Part shown: in pieces, positions 25,512 through 34,458 of the stretch | How positions within the stretch are numbered: position 1 is the first letter of the stretch | Layout: the number at the start of each line of letters is the position of its first letter | From: Armatimonadota bacterium | Lineage (GTDB): Bacteria; Armatimonadota; Zipacnadia; JAUWAU01 | Reading direction: 5' to 3' | DNA: 45,172 bases | Assembly (NCBI GenBank): GCA_030601885.1 | Contig: JAUWAU010000046.1 | Coordinates: 1-45,172 of the forward strand | Program-made: the position numbers and the translations under genes | The notes under the pieces: model-generated | Databases searched by the model: none | The model's input: only the letters and a program-made list of their open reading frames with translations | What the model was told of the DNA's origin: nothing

Positions 25512-27058
25512 TGCCCTTGCTCTCCGCTCCCCTCGGATTCATGTCTCTTCTCGGCCACAATCAGCACTGCTTTGCTCCGATCACGTCCGATAGTATCGGG
25601 TTCAGGGTCCTCTGTCGGCAGTGCGCTCCCTCCAACTGGCACTTTGAATTCCAGCTTCCCGTCCTTGTCCCTGGCAAATTGGAACACGTCGTATCCCTCG
25701 TCCACTAGGAGCGCATCGTATACCTCGTACGCCACGTCCTGGTCGCCCGAGCGTAGTGGGATAGTCTGGATTTGGGTACGGAGAACTTCGACCGCCTCGC
25801 GCAGGGTCAGCCCACAGCGACCAGGTTTGCCACCAGCGGCAAACAGCACGAGAGCCTCGCTCGGATACACAAGTGCGGGCTCGCCCAGCTGCTCTTCGCG
25901 TGGTTTGGCAAGTCCGACGAAGCTATAGGGGTAAACGTTTGGGATAAGCCACACGTCTACCTGATGCGGTGCCGACACCGGCACCAAGCGAAACTGCCCC
26001 GGTCTTTCTGGGGGCCCTGTCACTGCCTCGTAGCCGGAGTCCAAGAAAGCCTGTCGAATGGTAGGCGCGTCCGCGCCTGGGGCATAGTCCATACATTCGA
26101 GGAGCACTGGGCCGCCCAAGGCTCTTCGGCGTTGCTCTGGCCTCCGGAGCAATTCTGCTTCGCCGAACCACGGCTGAAACGGCTGCGGATGCTCGAAGTA
26201 CGCGCTCTCTGGAAGAAGGGGCAATCGGAAGAGATGACGAACATCAAAAAATTGGTCGGCTATCTGCTCGAGCGCGACCGGTTCACCCTTGCTGATCACC
26301 TGTTGCCCGAAAAAGGCGAACTCCACTGCGTCCGTGATGTTGAGCAGTCTCCCATCTGGGGGAATCCCGCTAACGCCTGTCCTCTTGGACAGCGACGTCG
26401 GCAAGCTGCTCGCTTCGGCGAGGGCGAAGTACCCAGGAAACGCGACGCGGACTTGCAGTTCCTGGATACTGAGCACCGGGGGATGTTCACGGTCCCCTTT
26501 CCATTTCACCAGGCATGTGTACTGACGGTCCGACGTCTTGGGGGCCTCTCTGGCGAGATAGATGAGGCCCTGAGTTCGATGGGGGTCGCCCCACTCTGGC
26601 GGCGGGTTGTAGTACCCGACGAACCACTCGTTCATCGACAAGTTCCCGCAGCCTTGCATCGCGACAATGCGCCATTCGCCCTTAGTCAATGCTCTGAAGT
26701 AGCTGCAATGATCGCAATTCTGCGGACTTGGCTGCTGGTGCAACGGGAACGCATTGGCTGCGCTGGGGTCTCCCACTCGCCAAGTGCTGAGTTCTCTCAT
26801 CTGGATCCTATCGTACACTCTCTGACCCAGCCATTCCATGTATTCCGCGGATCTACCAGTCCTCTCGATGCCGGGACCGAGTTCTCTCCCGGCCGTGTAG
26901 CTAAGAAACACCTGTCGCTCGGCCGACAGTCGCACCAATGTGGCACTGAAGCGAACGACTGCCGTCTCACTGCCCTGCAACTGGACGGGAATGGTTCCTT
27001 CAGTACTGAGACCGGCCTCGGTGTCTCCTGCTTCTTCGGTCTGCGCCCTGCCTTTCAT
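25508..27058 (-). CDS. Unknown cytosolic protein, first of a coupled paralog pair
   Basis: 516 residues from ATG 27056-27058, with GAGG seven bases upstream. A polar N-terminal extension of about 30 residues (EEAGDTEAGLSTEG) precedes the region shared with the downstream paralog. Shared motifs: RQVFLSYT, GPGIERTG, CDHCSYFRALTKGEW, QGCGNLSMNEWFVGYYN, TCLVKWKG, EFAFFGQQVISKG, FDVRHLFRLPLL, WFGEAELL, RPGQFRL, VDVWLIPNVYPYSFVGL, GRCGLTLREAVEVL and YDALLVDEGYDVFQ. The two proteins are clearly related along their length but well diverged, so the duplication is old and both copies are kept. The C-terminal third may adopt a NAGPA-like fold. No signal peptide is seen. It is the first gene of a two-gene operon lying alone among gene debris. 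Confidence 0.55.
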   Translation of the reverse strand: MKGRAQTEEAGDTEAGLSTEGTIPVQLQGSETAVVRFSATLVRLSAERQVFLSYTAGRELGPGIERTGRSAEYMEWLGQRVYDRIQMRELSTWRVGDPSAANAFPLHQQPSPQNCDHCSYFRALTKGEWRIVAMQGCGNLSMNEWFVGYYNPPPEWGDPHRTQGLIYLAREAPKTSDRQYTCLVKWKGDREHPPVLSIQELQVRVAFPGYFALAEASSLPTSLSKRTGVSGIPPDGRLLNITDAVEFAFFGQQVISKGEPVALEQIADQFFDVRHLFRLPLLPESAYFEHPQPFQPWFGEAELLRRPEQRRRALGGPVLLECMDYAPGADAPTIRQAFLDSGYEAVTGPPERPGQFRLVPVSAPHQVDVWLIPNVYPYSFVGLAKPREEQLGEPALVYPSEALVLFAAGGKPGRCGLTLREAVEVLRTQIQTIPLRSGDQDVAYEVYDALLVDEGYDVFQFARDKDGKLEFKVPVGGSALPTEDPEPDTIGRDRSKAVLIVAEKRHESEGSGEQGQ

Positions 27059-27318
27059 GTCTCTGCCTCATTGACGCCCGGAAATGGGCCCGAGGGCACT
27101 GCGATCTCGTTTCCACTCCCGTGGCGACCATCGTTACCCCTGCAACAGATCCCTTACAGAGGATGTTTCGCCTCCCGCATCACATTCCCCTGCCACGCAT
27201 GTCCAACGTCAACTACTTTTTCCCCCTGACGACAATTATTCTTCCCTCTTGGCGGACGGTGTTGAGTTTGTCGTGGTGCCGTTTGATGTTGTCCGTTTCC
27301 CTATAGGGATGTCGTTGC

Positions 27319-27432
27319 CGTAGGGCGTTGCCTCCTGTCAGGGCGCCGCCGACCTTCGACGGCATGGCTGCCGCGAACGGCCGCCTCTACCTCTCCACCG
27401 CCGACGGCAAAGTGCTCTGCATGGGTGGATAG
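27319..27432 (+). pseudogene. C-terminal end of a quinoprotein (PQQ-like beta-propeller)
   Basis: A short open frame ends FDGMAAANGRLYLSTADGKV followed by LCMGG and TAG 27430-27432. The FDGMAAANGRLY-x-STADGKV-x-C ending is characteristic of planctomycete-type PQQ-like beta-propeller proteins. No start or preceding blades exist. Together with 19341-19475 (and possibly 27851-27930) it suggests one or more quinoprotein genes were broken and scattered here. Confidence 0.55.
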
Positions 27433-27575
27433 GAGCTCCGACACTGGCGCCACTCCGGGAGTTGGCACAGAGCACGCGAGTCGAACGCTGCAAGCCGAAG
27501 ACAACGGATAAGCCGGGTTTTGACTATCGCCCTTCGCCCTTCGCCCCGGTCCGGCCATGCCTGACGTGGTTCACC

Positions 27576-27790
27576 ATGCTGAGAAGCGCACCGCAGCTTG
27601 CTGCGTTTGGAGGAATCGCTCTCATGTTGGCCTCTTCTCCTTCTGCGTCGGCACAGCCCCTGATCGCCCTCTCGGTGGATGGCGTCACCCATCAGCTTCA
27701 AAGGCGACTACAAGTACGCCTATCGCGATCCGGCGGCGATGCATCACGAGGACGTCTTTTACCTGTACTTCGCCCTGTGCGAGCGCGCAG
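27576..27790 (+). pseudogene. Frameshifted secreted glycosidase start (GH43-like)
   Basis: ATG 27576 opens a signal peptide (LAAFGGIALMLASSPSASAQ). After about 35 codons the homology moves to the +1 frame near 27680-27690, reading SFKGDYKYAYRDPAAMHHED and VFYLYFALCE. The FKGDY-x-x-AYRDPA-x-x-x-x-D-x-FYLYF pattern resembles the first blade of five-bladed GH43/GH32-like glycosidases that act on arabinan or similar glycans. The rest of the enzyme is absent after about 27790. A frameshift plus truncation makes this a pseudogene. Confidence 0.5.
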
Positions 27791-27850
27791 CACGGCCTCA
27801 ATGCTGGCAACGGTGTGCGTTGCGGGAAGCACCGGTGCAAGTGCTCTCTG

Positions 27851-27930
27851 GGGAAGGCCCACGTGGCCCCTCTCTATGCCGTCTCGTCGCAAGACGGCAC
27901 GCGGCGGGCCAAGTGCATCTCCAAAAGGGA
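27851..27930 (+). pseudogene. Possible quinoprotein blade fragment
   Basis: One plus-strand frame reads HVAPLYAVSSQDGTRRAKC, close to the L-Y-A-V-S-x-x-DG-x-x-x-A segment that usually comes just before the FDGMAAANGRLY ending of PQQ-like propellers. The order is reversed here (it lies after the C-terminal piece at 27319-27432), so if real it shows shuffling. Short and uncertain. Confidence 0.25.
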
Positions 27931-28021
27931 AGCGCGCGCCGCTGCGACGGCCCCGCGAGGCCAGGCAGGCGCTGACGCGCCGCCCCCCTCGACAGCCGCT
28001 CGGCGCGGCTCGTGGCCGCGC

Positions 28022-28228
28022 TGGCCACAGCAGCAGAGAGTCCACATTCATCCCATTCCCGTCCGCGTTCGTCATCCGCACCGTGTGGTTGCCGGCGGAG
28101 AGGGACAGCGTGAGGGGTTTCCCTGTCGAGTCGCGCGGCACGCCGGAGAGCGAATAGAGCTTACGGTGCCGAAGCTCGAGCTGTGGGGTGTGGTGGAACC
28201 GAAATAGCATCAGTCCGGTGCCCGCCAT
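28022..28228 (-). pseudogene. C-terminal fragment of a CBM-like domain
   Basis: About 69 residues on the minus strand, including GKPLTLSLSAGNHTVRMTNA and DGNGMNVDSLLLW. The L-S-L-x-A-G-x-H-T-V-R-[ML]-T-N-A-DG-x-G-x-N-[VL]-D-x-L pattern is that of carbohydrate-binding domains (CBM6/CBM35-like) found at the ends of secreted enzymes. No catalytic portion is attached, and the frame becomes nonsense after LLLWP. It lies just downstream of the fucosidase gene on the same strand and may be its lost accessory domain or a remnant of another gene. Confidence 0.45.
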
Positions 28229-28283
28229 TTGCCGGTTGGCGTGCGCTTCCCGGCCATCGAGTTTAGCCGTTTGACGGGGCTGG

Positions 28284-29528
28284 CTATGCCTTGCCTCGCT
28301 TCCGTCTGGTGCGGATGTACATCATGTCTTGCCTGGGGACCGAGGCGCATTCCACTTGCAGCACGGTGACCAGCTTCTCCGGCGCCTTCTCCGGCAGGCC
28401 GGTGAAGCGCACGCGGAACCGATCCTGCTCGAAGGAGACGGCTTTGCCGCTCGGCAGGAGTTTAGCTCCCTTCACTTTCGTCCTCAGCCCACCGATCGTC
28501 ACTGTATCCCCCGGCCAGAAGTGCACGTGAACGTACAGCGTCTTGCCCTTGCGGGTGAAGTTGGCGAAGCGCGACCGCGTGACCTGGCAGCGATCGGCCC
28601 CGTAGATGGCGTGGCCGTACTTGTCCGTCCACTCGCCCACGGCGTTGAGGGTGCGTACCGACGGCGCCGGGACTGAGCCATCGGCGCGCGGCCCGATGTT
28701 GAGCAGGTAGTTGCCGCCATCGTGGGCGCACGTGACGAGGTTCCTCACGATCTGCTTCGGCGTCTTCCACGCGTCGTCCGTCGCGTGATAGCCCCAGCTC
28801 TCGTTCATCGTCATGCACGCCTCCCACGCTCGCCCTCCGGGCTCAGCCGTGATGTGCTGCTCGGGCGTGCTGAAATCGCCGGGAAGCTTGTTCCGGTTAT
28901 TGACTATGATATCCGGTTGAAGCTTGCGTACCATGCGGTTCATTTTCGCCGATTCCCAGCCGTCGGGCGCCAGCGGCCAGGCGACGTCGTACCAAAGGAT
29001 GTCCAGCTTGCCGTAGTTGGTGCACAGCTCGCGCACCTGTCCGTGAACGTACGCCACGAAGCGCTTGCGGGCTGCCTCGTCCTCCGCGCACCGCGCGCCA
29101 TCGGGATGATGCCAGTCCATTAGCGAATGATAGAAGCCGACGCGCAGGCCTTCGGACCGCGCCGCCTCCACGTACTCCGCCACCAGATCGCGACCGCAAG
29201 CCCGCTTTGGCGCGCAGTAGTCGGTCAGCTCTGTGTTGAACAGGCAGAAGCCGTCGTGGTGCTTCGTGGTCAGAACCATGTACTTCATCCCGGCGCGCTT
29301 CGCCAGCTTGGCCCACTGCCGGGCGCAGTCTCGCTTCGGCTTGAACTGATCGGCGAGCCGCTCGTACTCGGGCACGGGAATGCCCTCGATCTCCATCGCC
29401 CATTCGTGCCGACCGAGGACGCTGTACAGCCCCCAATGAATGAACATCCCGAACTTCGCCTCGTGCCACCATTGCATCCGGCGTCTGCGATCTCGCTCCC
29501 CAGCACTCATGCGCTTCCTGGGCGCCAT
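28284..29528 (-). CDS. Alpha-L-fucosidase (GH29)
   Basis: 414 residues; ATG 29526-29528 with AAGGAG nine bases upstream. The GH29 barrel covers about 20-330: WWHEAKFGMFIHWGLYSVLG, AKRAGMKYMVLTTKHHDGFC (TKHHDGF), nucleophile Asp181 in LDILWYDVAWP (usually DG; here DV), and GGNYLLNIGPRADGS. A beta domain follows (about 335-400). It hydrolyses alpha-linked fucose from glycans. No signal peptide is seen, so it probably acts in the cytosol on imported oligosaccharides. Divergent from the DUF6785 transporter with a 259-bp shared upstream region, which would suit joint regulation. Confidence 0.88.
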   Translation of the reverse strand: MAPRKRMSAGERDRRRRMQWWHEAKFGMFIHWGLYSVLGRHEWAMEIEGIPVPEYERLADQFKPKRDCARQWAKLAKRAGMKYMVLTTKHHDGFCLFNTELTDYCAPKRACGRDLVAEYVEAARSEGLRVGFYHSLMDWHHPDGARCAEDEAARKRFVAYVHGQVRELCTNYGKLDILWYDVAWPLAPDGWESAKMNRMVRKLQPDIIVNNRNKLPGDFSTPEQHITAEPGGRAWEACMTMNESWGYHATDDAWKTPKQIVRNLVTCAHDGGNYLLNIGPRADGSVPAPSVRTLNAVGEWTDKYGHAIYGADRCQVTRSRFANFTRKGKTLYVHVHFWPGDTVTIGGLRTKVKGAKLLPSGKAVSFEQDRFRVRFTGLPEKAPEKLVTVLQVECASVPRQDMMYIRTRRKRGKA

Positions 29529-29787
29529 CGGTCAACACTCCTTCGTGTGGGTTTGAGTGTGTATGCGCACAGGGAGGCGAGAATCCTTCTTCGGCACGAT
29601 ATGCGCGGCGTGAGGGAGCCCTTACGCCGGATGAGGAGATTGTCGCGAAATGGGGCTCTTGAAGCTATCTTGAGGCCGACGAGGGCGGTTGGGCCTTGAC
29701 GGCGAAGACGAGCGGCGAGCCGATTCTGCGAACGGACGAGACGCACGAGACATCCGCTCAAAGTGGCCTCCTCCGCACAAGAGGAAA

Positions 29788-31758
29788 ATGATGCCACCGC
29801 CTGAGGCTCCCGATAGCGCGGCGAAGCTGAGGCCTCGCAGCTTCGTCCTCGGCGCGCTCCTCGTACCGATGGTCAGCCTGTGGGTTGCGGGGATGGAGAA
29901 CGTCTACGGCGGCCGACCCACGTACCTCTCCGTGTTCTTCCACGCCGTAATACTTCTTGGTGCTTTACTTGGCTGTAATGCGTTGCTCCGTCTGATCGCG
30001 CCACGCCATACGTTCACCCGGGCGGAGATGCTGCTGATCTACATTATGATCGGCGTCAGCAGTGGCATTGTGGGCGACCAATTCCTGGCGATCCTGGTCC
30101 CGTCTTTGGCTCACCCGTTCCGGTACGCGACCGACGCCAACCAGTGGGCCCAACAGTTGCTGCCGTACTTGCCGATGCACGCGGTGGTGCCTGACCCGGC
30201 GGCCGGTCGCTCTTTCTACGAGGGCGGTTCCACCCTCTACACGATGGGCAATCTGAAGCCGTGGCTCGGCCCGGGACTGCTTTGGGCCAGCTTCATCGCG
30301 GTGACGCAACTGATGTGCCTGGGGATCAACGTGCTGATCCGCCGGCAATGGACGCAGTACGAAAAGCTCAGCTTTCCACTGGTCATTCTGCCACTGGAAA
30401 TGACGGAGCCGGGGCCACGGTCCATGTGGCGAGACAAACTCACGTGGATCGGCTTCGGCATCTCGGCCCTCATTAACGTCATCAACGGCCTCAGCGTTCA
30501 CGTGCCGGCCATACCGCAGATTCGCGTCAAGTACCGCTGGATTCGATTCTCGCCGCGGTGGCGGGCCGCTTTGACCAGCACGGGCATAGCCTTCTATCCC
30601 TTCGTCATCGGCATCAGCTTCTTGCTGCCCACTGATCTCACCTTTTCCACTTGGTTTTTCCTGCTGTTCTTTCGGCTGCAACGGTTCGTTTGCTCCGCCC
30701 TCGGGTATCCGTCGCCGTATCCGTGGACTTCCACCGGGCGCAGCGCCATCCCGGCAATGCTCGAGCAGGGGATCGGAAGCTACATAGCAGTCGTCGTCTT
30801 TGGGCTGTGGGCGGCGCGCCGGCATTTGGCCTCGGTATCGAGGGCGATTTGGCGGGGGTGTGGGGGAGAGAAAAACGATGGGGCGACGGCCATCCCCCCG
30901 GACGAGGTGAGGGAATACCGGGTGGCGATGGGGGCCATTGTGGCCGGCTTGGTGCTGACCACCTTTTTCGGCGTGCGTCTGGGGATGCCCATGTTCACCG
31001 CCTTCTTCTATATGGTGTTGTACTTGGTGATCAACACGGCCATTGCGAAGATACGGGCCGAAGCCGGCGCGCCCACGCACGGCTTTCACTTTGCCGGCCC
31101 CGACCACGTCCTGCTCACCGTTGTCGGTCCAAACAGAATGAAGGTGCGGGAGATGGCCGCCTGGGGGCTGTTCTTCGGGTTCAATCGCGGCTACACCGGT
31201 GTGCCGATGCCGCACCAACTCGAGGGTATGAAGATAGGGGAGATGCTGGGAGCGAAGCGCCAGAGCATAACGGCGGCGGTGGCTATGGCCACCGTGATCG
31301 GATGCTACGCTGCGGTCTGGGCCCTGCTGCATTTCTGCTTCCGCGAGGGCGTCGAACAGATGGGGCAGCCCGTCAGCCGGCTGTCGCGACAAGGCTGGCG
31401 GCTGGTGGATATGTGGCTCAACAACCCTCCGGGGCCGAACTGGGTGGGCTTGGGCGGCATCAGCTTCGGCTTTCTATTCGCGTCGTTCCTCATGATGATG
31501 CGCTTCCGCTTTGTCTGGTGGCAGTTCCACCCCATTGGCTACGCCATCGCCGCCGACTGGACCACCGGGCTGATCTGGCTTCCGCTGCTCATCGGCTGGG
31601 GTGCCAAAACGCTGCTGATTCGGTACCTTGGCCCTCGGATCTACCGTGCGGCGCTGCCGGGGGCGCTCGGTCTGATACTGGGAGAGTTCGCCGTGGGCGG
31701 ATTCTGGTCGCTGCTCGCGATGATAACGCGAAAGCCGCAGTATCACTTCTGGACCTAA
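29788..31758 (+). CDS. DUF6785/OPT-like multi-pass membrane protein
   Basis: 656 residues from ATG 29788 (AAGAGG just upstream; a second ATG at 29791 has better spacing). At least 12-14 hydrophobic segments. Motifs typical of the DUF6785/DUF6784 family: R-x-x-FTRAEMLLIYIMIGVSSG, YEKLSFPLVILPLEMT, a central GYPSPYPWTSTGRSAIPAM loop, and RFVWWQFHPIGYAIA near the end. The architecture is similar to oligopeptide (OPT) transporters, though the substrate is unknown. The family is common in Armatimonadota and Planctomycetota next to glycosidases, so import of carbohydrate products is a fair guess. The stop codon overlaps that of the convergent BNR gene. Confidence 0.8.
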   Translation: MMPPPEAPDSAAKLRPRSFVLGALLVPMVSLWVAGMENVYGGRPTYLSVFFHAVILLGALLGCNALLRLIAPRHTFTRAEMLLIYIMIGVSSGIVGDQFLAILVPSLAHPFRYATDANQWAQQLLPYLPMHAVVPDPAAGRSFYEGGSTLYTMGNLKPWLGPGLLWASFIAVTQLMCLGINVLIRRQWTQYEKLSFPLVILPLEMTEPGPRSMWRDKLTWIGFGISALINVINGLSVHVPAIPQIRVKYRWIRFSPRWRAALTSTGIAFYPFVIGISFLLPTDLTFSTWFFLLFFRLQRFVCSALGYPSPYPWTSTGRSAIPAMLEQGIGSYIAVVVFGLWAARRHLASVSRAIWRGCGGEKNDGATAIPPDEVREYRVAMGAIVAGLVLTTFFGVRLGMPMFTAFFYMVLYLVINTAIAKIRAEAGAPTHGFHFAGPDHVLLTVVGPNRMKVREMAAWGLFFGFNRGYTGVPMPHQLEGMKIGEMLGAKRQSITAAVAMATVIGCYAAVWALLHFCFREGVEQMGQPVSRLSRQGWRLVDMWLNNPPGPNWVGLGGISFGFLFASFLMMMRFRFVWWQFHPIGYAIAADWTTGLIWLPLLIGWGAKTLLIRYLGPRIYRAALPGALGLILGEFAVGGFWSLLAMITRKPQYHFWT

Positions 31759-34208
31759 GCTCTGCCCGGCAGCGGCGCGACGTGGACACGTGCCTGCATG
31801 ACGCCCTCGACGAAGTCACTGGTCTCCGCCAGCTTCCATTGCTTTCCGCCGTCCTTGGACACAAGCACCGCCCGGTGGTGATAGCGATCGGGGAACTCGT
31901 TCTGGTAGGTCGTGTCGCTGGTCCAATGGTTGTAGGATAAGAACAGCCGGCCGAGGCGATCGATGGTGAGCTTGTGATAGTAAATGGAGTAGCCGGGAAC
32001 CGGGGGAATCACGAGCGGCCGGGCGGGCGCCCAGGGCTCGCCCTTCGGCTTGCTTTGGATCGAAAGGGCGGCGTAGTTCTGGTCGGCGTGATGCCTGTCA
32101 ACGCTGCGGCGCCACTGCCGAAAGGCGATGTGCAGAGCGTCCTGCTTGTCGCACACCAGCGAGATGTACGTCTGCCGACCCCGGCCGTCTTCATCGGTAG
32201 TGTCGTCGATGTAGCCGGCACTCAGCACCTCAACGGGTTCGGTCCAGCCGCTGTAAGCGTCGTTCGGCTTCACCGATCGCGTGTACTTGAACGGCTGCCC
32301 GTGCGCTCCGGTGACGACATGGATGTAGCCCTCGCTGTCCAGACAGATCGCCGGCACATTGTGTACGTCGTTCACCGGCGGGGCATAGGCTAAGAAGACC
32401 TTGTCGCCGCGTTGGCCAGTCCTATGATCGTACGTGGCAACATACGTCGGCACGCCGGGGACGACCTCGTCGGTCACTTCACCCCAGACGATGTGGGTCT
32501 TGCCATCCCGCGTAGCCGTCGAGGCCGGTCCGCCGGAATGCTGGCACGAGCCGAGGCAGCGCTGGGAAACCATTACCGGCTCGCCCAGGACGAGCTCACC
32601 GCGATCCTTCTGCGGCCGGAATAGCAGCAGGTCATGCACACCGGCCCAGCGGGCCGGGTGATCAGCCGTCTTGCGGTACGCCAGCACCGGCGGAGGGATG
32701 GGCAGAGTGTTGTGACCGGTGAACTGCTCGATGTCGAAGCTCGATCCGGGTAGCTGGTGAACCGAGTAACTCCGGCCGTCGTCGCGCGTGTACAGGAGCA
32801 CGATCCGCGAAGTGGGCTTCTCCAGCAGTATGCGCAGCAAGGTATAGGCGCCAGTGTCCCCATCGAAGGCGATCTTGGCGCCCAGGAATCCTCCGCCGTT
32901 GTACGTGCCTCGATAGTCAGGAAATGCGCTCTTCAGCGCTGGCACGAACGGTCTCTCGACCCAGCGTCCGTCCTGCAGCAGTGTGATCGCGGCCGTCCGG
33001 TCCTTGCTCTCGGTCCGCTCACGAATGAATGGCCGATTGCGCCGATCGAAGTAGACTTCGTTGGTTACGTAGTCGGGCGCATAGCCGAAGAGCGCGTTCT
33101 CGTGCCGGTAGCGTTGATGCACGATGGGGAGCGTGAGCCGACGTGAGACGGGAGACGGCCCGACCCGGATCTCGATCCCGGCGCTCTGCGTCACCTCGGC
33201 ATCGTCGGTCGCGGCGGCAGTCAGATGGGCCGCGAGTATGTCTCCGACCTTGGTGTTCTCACTAAGTCGCACCGCCACGCGAACGATCCGCTGCTCGCCC
33301 TTGCCCAGCTTGATGGGCGACTCGGGCTCTATCACACGGCAGTCGAGCCCCCGATCCCCTCGTACGGCAAGCCGGAATGCGGAAGCCCGACCGGCGCGGT
33401 TGTGCAGCGTGTAGTCGATCTCGGCCGAGCTCCCGGGCTCGAGAAACCGCGTTGCGCAATAGGGGAGCAGCATCCAGCGGGTCTTGCCAGGGTCGAAATA
33501 GTACCCGTGGTCCATCGTCCAGTAGCTGACGCCCTGCAGTTGGAGCTTCACGTCCATCTTGTCGATATCGAAGCGCCAGAGCCCACTGCGATCCCCCGCG
33601 TCGGCGGCGACATCGTGTGTCTCATCCTCGCCCGGCGTTGTCAGGACGAAGGTGTGCATCACCTCGCCTTTGGCATCGAGCAGGGGAAGCTCCTGCCGAC
33701 CAGGGCCGTGCAGTGCCTGTGCAGTCACGCTGAACTCACCCGCGGGCGGCTGGAAAAAGACGCTTCCGGAGATGGCGCCGTCGTTGAGCATTACGTCGCC
33801 CTCGATTACGCAGCGCCGGCAGGAGGCTTCAAGTCCGAACATGAGGTCCGATCCGGCGACCGCGAGGCGATACACCCCCGGCATCTCGCAGGTGACCTTG
33901 ATATCGCCAGACTGCAGGTCCTCGGCGCGGCCCCCCTTGCCGGCATTGCCGTCGTCGGGCAGCTTGAGGGTCGCCACCCGGTGTCGCTGAGGATCGAAAA
34001 GGTGCGCCGTCAACTCGTCCGCGCCCTCGTAGATGTTGAGGTCGCGCTTGTAAAGGCGAAGCGTCAGCGGGCCGGGCTCGACCTGAAGAAGAATGGCTCG
34101 TGATCCCCGGACGACTGGCGGGATGGTGATCGCCTCGGCCACGGGCGCAGGGAACGCGACCATCGCTCCAAGCAATGCGACGAATCCCGTATGGGCCAGC
34201 GGTCTCAT
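31755..34208 (-). CDS. Secreted BNR/sialidase-fold protein
   Basis: 817 residues from ATG 34206-34208; signal peptide MRPLAHTGFVALLGAMVAFP ending AEA. The longer open frame upstream lacks a ribosome site. The N-terminal 350 residues are beta-sandwich-like (carbohydrate-binding style). The C-terminal half has BNR/Asp-box-type repeats and BNR_4-like strands: LYTRDDGRSYSVHQLPGS, LVCDKQDALHIAFRQWRR, YYHKLTIDRLGRLFLSYNHW, AVLVSKDGGKQWKL (S-x-D-x-G-x-x-W). BNR_4-type proteins include polysaccharide lyases and sialidase-like enzymes; the exact activity is unknown. Convergent with the transporter (3-base stop overlap) and divergent from the GH51-like gene. Confidence 0.65.
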   Translation of the reverse strand: MRPLAHTGFVALLGAMVAFPAPVAEAITIPPVVRGSRAILLQVEPGPLTLRLYKRDLNIYEGADELTAHLFDPQRHRVATLKLPDDGNAGKGGRAEDLQSGDIKVTCEMPGVYRLAVAGSDLMFGLEASCRRCVIEGDVMLNDGAISGSVFFQPPAGEFSVTAQALHGPGRQELPLLDAKGEVMHTFVLTTPGEDETHDVAADAGDRSGLWRFDIDKMDVKLQLQGVSYWTMDHGYYFDPGKTRWMLLPYCATRFLEPGSSAEIDYTLHNRAGRASAFRLAVRGDRGLDCRVIEPESPIKLGKGEQRIVRVAVRLSENTKVGDILAAHLTAAATDDAEVTQSAGIEIRVGPSPVSRRLTLPIVHQRYRHENALFGYAPDYVTNEVYFDRRNRPFIRERTESKDRTAAITLLQDGRWVERPFVPALKSAFPDYRGTYNGGGFLGAKIAFDGDTGAYTLLRILLEKPTSRIVLLYTRDDGRSYSVHQLPGSSFDIEQFTGHNTLPIPPPVLAYRKTADHPARWAGVHDLLLFRPQKDRGELVLGEPVMVSQRCLGSCQHSGGPASTATRDGKTHIVWGEVTDEVVPGVPTYVATYDHRTGQRGDKVFLAYAPPVNDVHNVPAICLDSEGYIHVVTGAHGQPFKYTRSVKPNDAYSGWTEPVEVLSAGYIDDTTDEDGRGRQTYISLVCDKQDALHIAFRQWRRSVDRHHADQNYAALSIQSKPKGEPWAPARPLVIPPVPGYSIYYHKLTIDRLGRLFLSYNHWTSDTTYQNEFPDRYHHRAVLVSKDGGKQWKLAETSDFVEGVMQARVHVAPLPGRA

Positions 34209-34458
34209 AGCACGTGTCCCCATTCGATGTTCCGTGCGGGTAACTCCCGTGCCCGCCTCCCGGGACGCCGGCGGACGCCACGTTCCTTTCCCTCTTTCTC
34301 TCACGGCCTCGACAACCCTCGTCCGAGGCGCGGAAGCCGCCATCGAATGTCGAGGCGGTGCGTCCGTGCCTTCCACCCGCCTGCCCTTGCAGCGGCAAAA
34401 CAAAGGCAGTACACTGGCGACCGCTGGCGTATCCTTGGCGACTTGGGGGAGAGCAGCC

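Noticed and set aside
25772..27229. 485-aa plus-strand open frame opposite the first paralog
   Set aside because: The minus strand carries the blocks conserved between the two paralogs, so the plus frame is a shadow.
29965..31392. 475-aa minus-strand open frame opposite the DUF6785 gene
   Set aside because: His/Gln/Arg-rich with no family features; antisense of a clear multi-pass membrane protein.
34093..34458. Longer N-terminal form of the arabinofuranosidase-like protein
   Set aside because: It would precede the signal peptide with more than 120 residues; GTG 34459 has a good ribosome site right before the signal sequence.
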